Assembly (NCBI RefSeq): GCF_015644585.1
Contig: NZ_JADOBI010000002.1
Span: 558,001-622,000 of the forward strand
Origin: Rahnella laticis
GTDB taxonomy: Bacteria > Pseudomonadota > Gammaproteobacteria > Enterobacterales > Enterobacteriaceae
Direction: 5' to 3'
Length of the DNA stretch: 64,000 nucleotides
Shown: in pieces, positions 1-8,036 of the stretch
How positions within the stretch are numbered: position 1 is the stretch's first letter
How the letters are laid out: every line of letters starts with the position of its first letter
The notes under the pieces: generated by a model
What the model saw: the letters and a program-made list of their open reading frames with translations, nothing else
What the model was told of the DNA's origin: nothing
The model's database searches: none
Made by a program: the position numbers and the translations under genes

Positions 1-116
1 ACAATTGAATAAATATAACCTCTTATAAAGCGTTTGCAGGGACTATCAGAATAATCCAGAAACCGGTTTCCCGAATATTCGTAAAAAATTGCACTTAACT
101 CCCGGAATTTTTGTCA

Positions 117-470
117 TTACAGATACTGTTCAATTTCAATCACTTTAATTCCTTTGCTTTTCGCCAGCCCGATACAATCGGCGGTATCCTCTCCGCCAGA
201 AAATGCCAGAATAATATCCGGGCGGCTGTCTTCTAACATGAAAATATTCCGGCGGATTTCTGCATATTTACCGTGCGCCGCCCAGTTGGCGGGATAGCGC
301 ACGATATGAACGCCCGCATCCCGCGCCCAGCGCTCGATTGCACCGCCGGAGGACTGATGTCCGCCGTGGATCAGTACACGGATATTTTGCGATTGCGAAT
401 ATAAATCCAGTACCCGCGTCAGCGTACTGATTCCGGTATAAAACCGGCCTGAACAAATAAGCACTCTCAT
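117..470 (-). CDS. SLOG-fold / DUF2493-type nucleotide-binding protein
   Basis: A 117-residue protein starting MRVLICSGRF. The N-terminal beta strand followed by a small-residue loop, and the later stretch DIILAFSGGEDTAD near residues 86-99, resemble the Rossmann-like SLOG/DUF2493 (YpsA-related) families, which bind nucleotide-derived ligands. A ligand for this protein cannot be read from the sequence. The start is supported by AGGA about 8 nt upstream of the ATG. It lies 30 nt downstream of the Na/Pi cotransporter gene on the same strand, so the two may be cotranscribed, but nothing functional links them. Family assignment is by recognition of the fold pattern only. Confidence 0.7.
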   Translation of the reverse strand: MRVLICSGRFYTGISTLTRVLDLYSQSQNIRVLIHGGHQSSGGAIERWARDAGVHIVRYPANWAAHGKYAEIRRNIFMLEDSRPDIILAFSGGEDTADCIGLAKSKGIKVIEIEQYL

Positions 471-500
471 GAACTTTTCCTGTTGTTTTTATTATGGGAT

Positions 501-2168
501 TTACACGTCTGCGTTATTTTCAATGATGGCCCGTAATTCATCTCCCCGCCGGTCAATAACCGGATAAGCCACGGCGGCAATATGATGATGTACGCGGCGG
601 TAATCGCGTAAAACACGCTGGAAAATATCGCCGGATTCCGCCCACGCATTTTTATCATCGCGCAGCTTTTTAAAATGCTCACGACTGGCGGTGGCTTCAA
701 TCTGGCGAATCACCTCTTTTCGCGCCACCAGCTGATGCGCCGCGTCGTGGTCTTCGCCCAGAAATGCGGTCACGGCCAGACGCTGGCTGGTGAGGATTTC
801 CGTATGCAGCAGCGCAATATTGTTGCGCTCGAACTCGCTGAACGTCTCGCCGCGCCGCGTCCTGCGGGCAGCCAGCTCCGCCAGGCTGCTGGAGAGAATG
901 TCACCCGCATGTTCGACGTTAATCACAAACATCAAAATTTCCTGCGCGCGGTCAGCATCGGCGTCGCTCAACCCGTCGTGCGCCAGATCGGCCAGATACG
1001 CCCGGATCGCCGCACTCAGCATATCCAGCGACTGATCCAGCTGACGGATTTCCGTGCGGCTGCCCTTCTCCGGGTTCTGAAACAGTACCTGCAAGCGGTC
1101 GAGCATAATGTTGAGCATGTCGGCCGCGCGCAGGGATTCACGCACGGAATTGGATAAACCGATGTACGCAATATCCAGCCCGGTTTCGTCGAGGTACACC
1201 GGCATACCCGGATCACCGGCTCGCGCCTCTTCCGGGAAAAGCCGCTCAAGCAGGCGGGCGACTGGCCCCGTCAGGCCGATAAATACCAGCGCCAGCACGG
1301 CGCTGAACGCGGTATGAAACCACACCACCAGTTGGGGCGTGGACAGCGCAAAATTATCTGCAAGACGCGCCAGCAACGGCATAAAGGCCAGCGCCACCAC
1401 GCAACCGGCGCAGCGGATCAGCAGATTGCCCACGGGCAGGCGGCGGGCGACGGCTGTTCCGGCATTCAGCACCGGCGGCAGCGCGCCACCGATGTTCGCA
1501 CCGAGCACCAGCACCATGGCGGTGACCGGCGTCATGACGCCCGTCGCTGCCAGCGAGGCGATCAGTAAAATCACCGCCACGCTCGAATGGCAAACTAACG
1601 TGAGGATCACCGCCACGGACAGCGCGATCAGCGTATCGCCCTGTAACCCGGACATCACAGCGCGGAACACCGGCGTGGATTCGATGTGTCCGAGCGTTGC
1701 GCCCAGCAGGCTCAGCGCCAGCAGCATCAGCCCGAGGCCAATCATCGCGCAACCGGCGCTTTCAAAGCCGGTATGGTCGCGCATTTTAAAGACGATAAAT
1801 CCGCTCAGCATCAGCAACGGAACCGCAATCGCGGTGTTGAAACTCATCAGCTGAACCACCAGTGTCGAACCGACGTTGGCACCGAGCATCACGGCCAGCG
1901 CAGGCGCGAGGCTCAGCGTTCCGGCGGCGGTAAACGAGGTGGCCATCAGGCTGACGGCGGTGCTGCTTTGCAAAAGGCAGGTAATGCCTACGCCGGACAG
2001 CAATGCCATCCCGCGATGTTTAAGATGACGCCCCATCCAGTGGCGTAACGGTGTCCCGAATCCGCGTTGCAGCGCGGAGGAAATCATGTGGGAACCCCAC
2101 AGCAGCAGGGCAATTGCGCCTGCCAGGTTGATCAGTAAGGTGGTGCCAGATTGGGTTGTTGCAAACAT
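501..2168 (-). CDS. Na/Pi cotransporter family protein (YjbB/NptA-like)
   Basis: A 555-residue inner-membrane protein. The N-terminal half (about residues 1-300) is strongly hydrophobic and carries the two inverted-repeat signatures of the PNaS family, seen as LLQSSTAV near residue 66 and a degenerate CHSSVAV near residue 193. The C-terminal part (about 340-550) is soluble, helical and PhoU-like. Families with this architecture move phosphate with sodium; E. coli YjbB has been described as a phosphate exporter. The start has a strong GGGGAG ribosome-binding site 6 nt upstream. It follows mgtA on the same strand, separated by a terminator, so it probably has its own promoter in the 56 nt between that terminator and its start. 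Confidence 0.85.
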   Translation of the reverse strand: MFATTQSGTTLLINLAGAIALLLWGSHMISSALQRGFGTPLRHWMGRHLKHRGMALLSGVGITCLLQSSTAVSLMATSFTAAGTLSLAPALAVMLGANVGSTLVVQLMSFNTAIAVPLLMLSGFIVFKMRDHTGFESAGCAMIGLGLMLLALSLLGATLGHIESTPVFRAVMSGLQGDTLIALSVAVILTLVCHSSVAVILLIASLAATGVMTPVTAMVLVLGANIGGALPPVLNAGTAVARRLPVGNLLIRCAGCVVALAFMPLLARLADNFALSTPQLVVWFHTAFSAVLALVFIGLTGPVARLLERLFPEEARAGDPGMPVYLDETGLDIAYIGLSNSVRESLRAADMLNIMLDRLQVLFQNPEKGSRTEIRQLDQSLDMLSAAIRAYLADLAHDGLSDADADRAQEILMFVINVEHAGDILSSSLAELAARRTRRGETFSEFERNNIALLHTEILTSQRLAVTAFLGEDHDAAHQLVARKEVIRQIEATASREHFKKLRDDKNAWAESGDIFQRVLRDYRRVHHHIAAVAYPVIDRRGDELRAIIENNADV

Positions 2169-2224
2169 AATCGCTCCCCTTTTTCAGGGTTGTCATTGTG
2201 AAGCGTGGTGCTATTTTCAGTCTT

Positions 2225-2254
2225 AAAACGGTGCCGCAAAGCGCTGCGGCACCG
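2225..2254 (-). terminator. Rho-independent terminator after mgtA
   Basis: Perfect 9-bp stem (CGGTGCCGC / GCGGCACCG, positions 2229-2237 and 2246-2254) with an 8-nt loop. On the minus strand it is followed by TTTTAAG. It sits 28 nt past the mgtA stop codon. Confidence 0.8.
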
Positions 2255-2281
2255 GTCAGGTTTTAATGAGAAATCAGGACA

Positions 2282-4987
2282 TCAGAACCACTGTTTAAAA
2301 CGACGGATGTAGAACGTTTTCATGCCCTGTGCGACGCAGCAGTACGCCAGCAGCGTACCGGCCAGCCACGGGAAGTACTGCCACGGCAGCGCCTGTAACC
2401 CGACGATCGGCCCCAGCGGAGAGAACGGCACATAGATACCGACCGCCATCACCAGCCCGGTCATCAGCATCACCGGCCACGCCGCTGTGCTCTGGATGAA
2501 CGGGATTTTCTGGGTACGCAGCATATGCACCACCAGCGTCTGGGAGAGCAGCCCTTCCACAAACCAGCCGGACTGGAACAGCGTCTGCATATGTTCACTG
2601 TTGGCGCTGAACACGTACCACATCAGGGCAAACGTCGTCATGTCGAAAATGGACGACGTCGGCCCAATCCACACCATGAAACGGCCAATGTTTTTGGCAT
2701 CCCATTTACGCGGTTTTTTCAGGAACTCCTTGTCAATTTTGTCCCACGGCAGCGCCAGCTGGGAGATGTCATACATCAGATTTTGCAGCAGTAACTGAAT
2801 CGCCAGCATTGGCAGGAACGGAATAAACGCACTGGCGACCAGAACGGAAAACACGTTGCCAAAGTTGGAGCTGGCGGTCATGTTCAGGTACTTCATGATA
2901 TTCCCGAACGTTTCGCGCCCTTTCAGCACGCCCTCTTCCAGCACCATCAGGCTTTTTTCCAGCAGGATGATATCGGCAGATTCTTTGGCGATATCCGTAC
3001 CGCTGTCGACGGAAATCCCGACGTCTGCGTCACGCAATGCCGGTGCATCGTTGATACCGTCACCGAGGAATCCGACCGTGTGGCCGTTGGCCTGCAACGC
3101 TTTCAGCACCCGCGATTTTTGCAGCGGCGTCAGTTTTGCAAACACCGTGCGCTCTTCCACCAGCTCACGCAGCGTGGCGTCATCGAGGCGTTCAATCTGC
3201 GGCCCGAGCAGCGGTTCGCCCGGAGCTAATCCCACCTGATGACAGATGCGGCTGGTCACGACGGCGTTATCGCCGGTAAGCACTTTCACGCCCACGCCGA
3301 TATCACGCAGCGCCGCAATGGCCGGGCCGGCAGATTCTTTCGGCGGATCAAGGAAGGTCAGGAATCCTTGCAGGATCAGGTCGTGCTCATCGGTTGTGCC
3401 ATACTGTTTTTTCGCCTCACTTTTGCGGATGTCGCGGGTCGCCACCACCAGCACGCGGAACCCTTCCTGGTTGTAGTCATTCGCCAGCGCCAGCAGTGCC
3501 TCACGGCGTGCCGGAGTCAGCTCCACCACCGCGCCGTTTTCCTGCATGTGGGTGGAAATACTCAGCATCTCCTCTACCGCACCTTTACAGATCAGCAGAT
3601 GATTTTCCTTCGCATCTTTCACCACAATCGACAGACGGCGGCGGACGAAATCGAACGGCATTTCATCCACTTTGCTGTAACCCTGAGGCCGTGTGAATTG
3701 TGAAACGCCATTTTCGGAGAAGTGCAGAACCGCCTGATCCATCAGGTTTTTGATGCCGCTCTGGTGATAACTGTTCAGCCATGCCAGCGCCAGCACGGAT
3801 TCGTCTTTTGCTCCTTTTGTGTCGATGTGGTGCTCAAGAATGATTTTGTCCTGCGTCAGCGTGCCGGTTTTATCGGTACACAGAATGTCCATCGCGCCGA
3901 GGTTCTGAATGGCGTTCAGACGTTTGACGACCACTTTGCGTTTTGCCATCGCCACCGCGCCCTTCGCCAGATTGGCGCTGACGATCATTGGCAGCATTTC
4001 CGGCGTCAGCCCGACGGCGACCGCAACGGCAAACAGCATCGCATCCCACCATTCGCCTTTCATGATGCCGTTGATCAGGAAGACCACCGGCACCATCACC
4101 AGCATGAAGCGGATCAGTAACCCGCTGACGCTGTTCACGCCGCGATCAAACGCCGTCTGCACGCGGGTGCCGACAATGGCTTTCGCCAGCGAGCCAAAAT
4201 ACGTTCTTGCCCCGGTCGCCACGACGACGGCCTGCGCCGTGCCGCTGACGACGTTGGTGCCCATGAAACAAATGTTGGGAATATCCAGCAGGTTTTCATT
4301 TTCCGCACTTACGTCGCTGGCCGATTTTTGCGCCACGTCGCCCAGCGTGTCGTACTTTTCAACCGGCAACGCTTCACCGGTCAGCACGGCCTGGCTGATG
4401 AACAGATCCCGCGATTCAATCAGACGGACATCCGCCGGGATCATATCGCCCGCATAAAGCTGCACGATGTCGCCGACGACCAGTTCGCGCATCGGGATTT
4501 CACGCAGCGAACCGGCTTTTCCCATGCGGTCACGGCGCAGCACCGTGGCCGTGGTTCTGACCATGGCTTTCAGCGCTTCCGCTGATTTCGCCGAGCGATA
4601 TTCCTGCCAGAAACGGACGAGCCCGCTCAGCACCACCATCGTGCCGATGATGTAAACCCCGGTCAGATCGGTTTCTTCTCCGGCGCGCAGCGGGAACCAG
4701 AAATCGGTGAAGAAGCTGATGACGGCCAGCACGGCTAATACATAGATGAACGGGTTGTTAAAGGCCTTCACCATCTGAATCAGCGCGTGAGGCGGCTTGT
4801 CATGGGCGACTTCGTTGTAACCTTCTTTCTCCAGACGCGTGGCGGCACTGGCTTCCGTCAGGCCGTCGCGGGTGGCGTTAACGTTAATCAGCGTCACCGC
4901 GACGCCGTTTTTCGCTTCCTGCGCGGCACGCATGGAGAGCGTCTGTTGTTTCTTTTTTTCTTGTGTGGTGTTGTTTTGTACAGTCAT
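2282..4987 (-). CDS. mgtA: Magnesium-translocating P-type ATPase MgtA
   Basis: A 901-residue P-type ATPase of the type IIIB magnesium-importing class, which brings Mg2+ into the cell at the inner membrane when external Mg2+ is low. The phosphorylation motif DKTGTLT is present with the acceptor at Asp372. TGEALPVEKYD (actuator), the GDGINDAP hinge and about ten membrane helices are also visible. An upstream in-frame start eight codons earlier exists, but GGAG lies 8 nt before the ATG at 4987, so that start is preferred; the length then fits MgtA/MgtB proteins. The gene is preceded by roughly 320 nt of leader containing hairpins and followed by a terminator. MgtA rather than MgtB is chosen because no mgtC is adjacent; the paralogues are similar enough that this is not certain. 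Confidence 0.93.
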   Translation of the reverse strand: MTVQNNTTQEKKKQQTLSMRAAQEAKNGVAVTLINVNATRDGLTEASAATRLEKEGYNEVAHDKPPHALIQMVKAFNNPFIYVLAVLAVISFFTDFWFPLRAGEETDLTGVYIIGTMVVLSGLVRFWQEYRSAKSAEALKAMVRTTATVLRRDRMGKAGSLREIPMRELVVGDIVQLYAGDMIPADVRLIESRDLFISQAVLTGEALPVEKYDTLGDVAQKSASDVSAENENLLDIPNICFMGTNVVSGTAQAVVVATGARTYFGSLAKAIVGTRVQTAFDRGVNSVSGLLIRFMLVMVPVVFLINGIMKGEWWDAMLFAVAVAVGLTPEMLPMIVSANLAKGAVAMAKRKVVVKRLNAIQNLGAMDILCTDKTGTLTQDKIILEHHIDTKGAKDESVLALAWLNSYHQSGIKNLMDQAVLHFSENGVSQFTRPQGYSKVDEMPFDFVRRRLSIVVKDAKENHLLICKGAVEEMLSISTHMQENGAVVELTPARREALLALANDYNQEGFRVLVVATRDIRKSEAKKQYGTTDEHDLILQGFLTFLDPPKESAGPAIAALRDIGVGVKVLTGDNAVVTSRICHQVGLAPGEPLLGPQIERLDDATLRELVEERTVFAKLTPLQKSRVLKALQANGHTVGFLGDGINDAPALRDADVGISVDSGTDIAKESADIILLEKSLMVLEEGVLKGRETFGNIMKYLNMTASSNFGNVFSVLVASAFIPFLPMLAIQLLLQNLMYDISQLALPWDKIDKEFLKKPRKWDAKNIGRFMVWIGPTSSIFDMTTFALMWYVFSANSEHMQTLFQSGWFVEGLLSQTLVVHMLRTQKIPFIQSTAAWPVMLMTGLVMAVGIYVPFSPLGPIVGLQALPWQYFPWLAGTLLAYCCVAQGMKTFYIRRFKQWF

Positions 4988-5058
4988 GGTGGTGCTCCTG
5001 TCGCGCAACAATAGGGGCGTAATATCTGTAAGCCTTATTTCAGGCGGCAGAATATTGC

Positions 5059-5079
5059 CCGTATCGTCGAAACGATCGG
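5059..5079 (-). promoter_or_regulatory. UUCG-capped hairpin in the mgtA leader
   Basis: Read on the minus strand, CCG-ATCGT-TTCG-ACGAT-A-CGG forms an 8-bp stem with one bulged base and a UUCG tetraloop, a very stable RNA cap, 72 nt upstream of the mgtA start. MgtA leaders in other enterics sense Mg2+ or translation, so a regulatory role is plausible. The classical proline-rich mgtL peptide was not found here. Confidence 0.4.
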
Positions 5080-5110
5080 TATTTTCATTTATTTTATGCA
5101 GGGCTATCCG

Positions 5111-5132
5111 CTGTTTATTTTAAGATAAACAG
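5111..5132. promoter_or_regulatory. Perfect inverted repeat upstream of mgtA
   Basis: CTGTTTAT-N6-ATAAACAG is a perfect 8-bp inverted repeat about 124 nt upstream of the mgtA start. It contains the GTTTA word used by PhoP, but as an inverted rather than the usual direct repeat. It could be a regulator site or a leader hairpin; which one cannot be decided from the sequence. Confidence 0.35.
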
Positions 5133-5306
5133 AGCAAGCCTTATTGTTTGTCTTTTATTTCTGCTTCAGGTTTCGCCGGGCGGAATTATTCTCTGAAATA
5201 ACACAGTCGAAACAGTCCAACGGAATTAAATCAGCGATATTCCTGCCGGAAAACGATCAGGCAGTAATAAGGACGAGATCCAGCGCGGGATAAACCACGG
5301 GCTAAA

Positions 5307-5552
5307 TCAGGCGGGGGAAAACCGACTTTGAGGTTCTTCGCTGTCAGCCATGATGCAACGCTGTTCAAGCTGGCCGGTCACAGGACTGACGCGCCAGGTG
5401 GTCACGCGAAGATTCATGTTGCTGATTTTAGAAGAAAAAATTGAATGCGAGTCTTTGCCGCGCGCAGCCAGAACCCTGTCTCGGGACGGACGGACACGCA
5501 GAAGTGATGTCAGGGTTTTGACATCAGGATAAAGGATTGATTTGAAGTTCAT
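5307..5552 (-). CDS. Small hypothetical protein upstream of mgtA
   Basis: An 81-residue ORF beginning MNFKSILYPD, rich in Arg, Ser and Thr, with no membrane segment or signal peptide. A weak GGGGTG lies 7 nt before the ATG; a GTG eight codons earlier is the alternative start. I do not recognise a family. It lies on the same strand as mgtA, about 320 nt upstream of it. It could be an independent gene or a leader-encoded protein of the mgtA transcript. The conserved-looking central run (LLRVRPSRDRVLAARGK) suggests a real protein rather than noise, but this is a weak argument. Confidence 0.45.
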   Translation of the reverse strand: MNFKSILYPDVKTLTSLLRVRPSRDRVLAARGKDSHSIFSSKISNMNLRVTTWRVSPVTGQLEQRCIMADSEEPQSRFSPA

Positions 5553-5811
5553 AACACACCCCGGGACCGTAAACACTCAGGTTGAGGTGAGATAACACAA
5601 GAGCATCAGGCTCTGGCGAGGCGCACCCAAACGATGAAATGATCACAGTCGATTTCATGTTTAATATTCCGAAGCGCCGGTTCAGCGTCATTCGGGAAGC
5701 TACTAGATACAGTGTCCATTAGTCTCTTATGTTAAGTGAGGAAAGGCCGCAACATCCGGCACGTGCAATTTACGCATGCTGTATATTATTGTCAACCCGT
5801 AAACCGCTATT

Positions 5812-5862
5812 AAAAGTGTTCGTTTATATTTGGGCGAGGTTACGGCGAAATATAAACGAACA
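5812..5862 (-). terminator. Long hairpin terminator after the GH5 gene
   Basis: Arms of 15 bp match perfectly (positions 5817-5831 and 5848-5862, AT-rich) around a 16-nt GC-rich loop. On the minus strand they are followed by CTTTTA. It lies 12 nt past the GH5 stop codon. The stem is unusually long and AT-rich for a simple terminator. Confidence 0.7.
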
Positions 5863-5874
5863 TCAACAACCTTA

Positions 5875-7095
5875 TTATTTCGACGATGGCAGACTTTCTG
5901 CCAGCCTGCGGCTGATCGGTTCGAACTCCGGCGTTGCGCGGCGTTTCAGATTGTCCGGCTTATTTTGTTCAATCGCCTGCCAGTATGACCACGGCACTTT
6001 GCCTTTGCCCAGTTCGTAATCCATCGCGTCCCAACTGTCTTCGCGAAAACTGTAAAAGGCCCAGTGCGCCTGATTTTTGTCGAGCACGGAAAGCACGTCA
6101 TCCAGATACTGGCGGCAGTCGTTCAGCATCCTCACGCAGCCAAACTCACCGGCGACCATGCGGCTGGCAGGAATGCCCTGCTGTTTCGCCCAGTCGAAAG
6201 GTTGCTGAAGATAATCCGCCACGCGTTTTGCATCCCATCTTTCAGGCTTTCCGCTGAAAGGAACATCGCCCGGATACGTAAAAGGCCGGTCGCGTTTGAG
6301 ATTGGGTCCGCTGGTCGCTTCATAGGGTTCATACATATGGAAACTGTACAGCACGCGCGGGTCTTTGAGCGGCTCAGGCCAGTAACCGAAACTGTCGGCG
6401 GCAGCGTACCAGCCGCTGTCCACCATCACCGGCGTAACCGGATCCACCTCGCGAATGGCCTGAATCAGCAGGGTATAAAACGCCGGTAAATCACGCGCGG
6501 TGCCCTGATGCTGCTGATACCAGCGCTGCATATCGGCCTGTGACGCATGTTCCTTCACCCCGCCATTTTTCTCCGGGGCCGGTTCGTTGATGAGATTATA
6601 GGCCGCTACGCCGGGCGTATCTTTCAGCTCTCGGGCAAGGTCACGCCAGAAATCCGCGCTCTGCTGCCAGTATTTTTTATCCTGCCAAAGCCGCCCGTCA
6701 AATTTGTTGCCGTTGTTCTGCGACCAGCGCATCCCCGGCAGCGACAGCGGCGTGATCACTACTTTCAGCCCGGCGGCGTGCGCACGTTTGAGCGCAGCTT
6801 TCAACGTGGCCAGATCTTCCGGCACCAGCCCCTGATAATGGTCGGCGTCTCCCAGCAGGAAATCACGCTGCGCGGGTTTCCATTTGTCGTAAGACAGGCG
6901 CACCCAGCTTGCGCCATAGCCCCGCAGCGCCGAAAAATACGCGTCGTCCGGCGGCAGGCGGTTGAAACTGTTGCCGCCATATTCAGGCGTATTCCAGAAA
7001 GCGATTTCATCGGCGGCGCTGGCTGGCGCTGAAACCAGGATGCTGAGTAACAAGGCGGCTAAGGGCAGTTTTGCAGGTGTGATTTTCAGAGTCAT
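5875..7095 (-). CDS. Secreted glycoside hydrolase family 5 (cellulase-like) protein
   Basis: A 406-residue protein with a clear Sec signal peptide (about residues 1-28, ending APASA-A), so periplasmic or exported. The GH5 retaining-hydrolase catalytic pair is visible: NLINEPAP with acid/base Glu171 and MVAGEFGC with nucleophile Glu317, plus HMYEP at 253-257. GH5 enzymes cut beta-1,4-glucans, mannans or related chains; the substrate here is unknown. The start at 7095 is chosen because it puts the signal peptide at the N-terminus and has a GGAA upstream; an in-frame ATG 16 codons earlier exists. It is the last gene behind the pectin operon togT-pelX-kdgM, although a terminator stands between it and kdgM, so it may be expressed by readthrough or from its own promoter. 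Confidence 0.85.
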   Translation of the reverse strand: MTLKITPAKLPLAALLLSILVSAPASAADEIAFWNTPEYGGNSFNRLPPDDAYFSALRGYGASWVRLSYDKWKPAQRDFLLGDADHYQGLVPEDLATLKAALKRAHAAGLKVVITPLSLPGMRWSQNNGNKFDGRLWQDKKYWQQSADFWRDLARELKDTPGVAAYNLINEPAPEKNGGVKEHASQADMQRWYQQHQGTARDLPAFYTLLIQAIREVDPVTPVMVDSGWYAAADSFGYWPEPLKDPRVLYSFHMYEPYEATSGPNLKRDRPFTYPGDVPFSGKPERWDAKRVADYLQQPFDWAKQQGIPASRMVAGEFGCVRMLNDCRQYLDDVLSVLDKNQAHWAFYSFREDSWDAMDYELGKGKVPWSYWQAIEQNKPDNLKRRATPEFEPISRRLAESLPSSK

Positions 7096-7229
7096 AAATT
7101 CCGTTTCATCAGTCAGTTTTTTGATTCGTAGTGACGTCATCATCTACGTGAATGCGCCACACTAGCGAAATCATGGCAAAACCGCATGCTCCCTCACCGG
7201 AAATTTGAACGGGCGCACGGAGTGAAACG

Positions 7230-7259
7230 AAAAATGCCGGTCAGCGCAAACTGACCGGC
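7230..7259 (-). terminator. Terminator after kdgM
   Basis: Perfect 9-bp stem GCCGGTCAG / CTGACCGGC (7236-7244 and 7251-7259) with a 6-nt loop, followed on the minus strand by ATTTTTC. It is 31 nt past the kdgM stop codon and may attenuate expression of the GH5 gene. Confidence 0.75.
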
Positions 7260-7289
7260 GGCATATTCCGGCATTCATTCCGGTATTTA

Positions 7290-7970
7290 TCAGAACGAAT
7301 ATTGAATCCCTAAACGGAAACGCGTCTGACGTTCGTCGGTAGTTTTTCTGACAGAAACATCACCGACCTGAACATATGGCGTCCAGTTTTTATTAATATT
7401 ATAAGCGACCTTCAGATCCTGCTCATAATCCCATTTATCGTTGTCATATAAAATCTGGTCACTGTGCTTATAAATATAGTTATATTCAAAGCGCCAGTCG
7501 GCAAGACGATATCCCAGCCAGATTTCACCGCGATTGGTTTTACGGTCTTCGGTATTTTCTTTGGTATAACGGGTATATTCGTAACGATAGCGTGCATTAA
7601 AGTAAATGCCGCTGTCGAAGGTATATCCGGCGGTTAAAAACGGTTTGTAGATGCTGCTGTCAGAGCTGGATTCGAGCGTAAAACCCGGTTGCAGGAAGAA
7701 CGCGGGCGTCACTTTATACTGATAGCTGATGGTGCTTTCAGTGCCGTTATCCACCAGATTATTAAAGGGTTTATTGGGGTTGTCACCACCGGATTTCCAC
7801 TTAGCTTCCAGTGAAAAACCAAAACCATTGGCAAACCGGTGTGAAACTAACGCCCTGTCTTTATGTTGTTTACTGTCATCGAGCCATTCATGGCGAAGAT
7901 CGATCGTTACGGCCTGGCTGCTGGCGCTGGCCAGCAGCAGACCGCAGATCAGCAGTCTGTTATTTTTCAT
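7290..7970 (-). CDS. kdgM: Oligogalacturonate-specific porin, KdgM family
   Basis: A 226-residue outer-membrane beta-barrel protein. The signal peptide is about residues 1-20 (ASASSQA). The mature chain starts VTIDLRHEWLDD, a typical KdgM family opening, and it ends in the aromatic signature GIQYSF expected for outer-membrane insertion. Alternating hydrophobic strands run throughout. KdgM porins let anionic pectin oligomers cross the outer membrane. The gene lies 66 nt downstream of pelX and is probably part of the same transcript, so it would be controlled by the KdgR and CRP sites in front of togT. Paralogues such as KdgN or NanC-like porins share the fold, but the pectin context favours KdgM. 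Confidence 0.9.
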   Translation of the reverse strand: MKNNRLLICGLLLASASSQAVTIDLRHEWLDDSKQHKDRALVSHRFANGFGFSLEAKWKSGGDNPNKPFNNLVDNGTESTISYQYKVTPAFFLQPGFTLESSSDSSIYKPFLTAGYTFDSGIYFNARYRYEYTRYTKENTEDRKTNRGEIWLGYRLADWRFEYNYIYKHSDQILYDNDKWDYEQDLKVAYNINKNWTPYVQVGDVSVRKTTDERQTRFRLGIQYSF

Positions 7971-8036
7971 TTTTTAAGTCCCAGAGATATTGAGTTTTTT
8001 ATTTTATAAGTAATGCTTGTTATTCATCACGCTGCT

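Noticed and set aside
5035-5088. 17-codon minus-strand ORF in the mgtA leader, the same length as MgtL
   Set aside because: Not proline-rich and has no ribosome-binding site; the length match to MgtL is probably coincidence.
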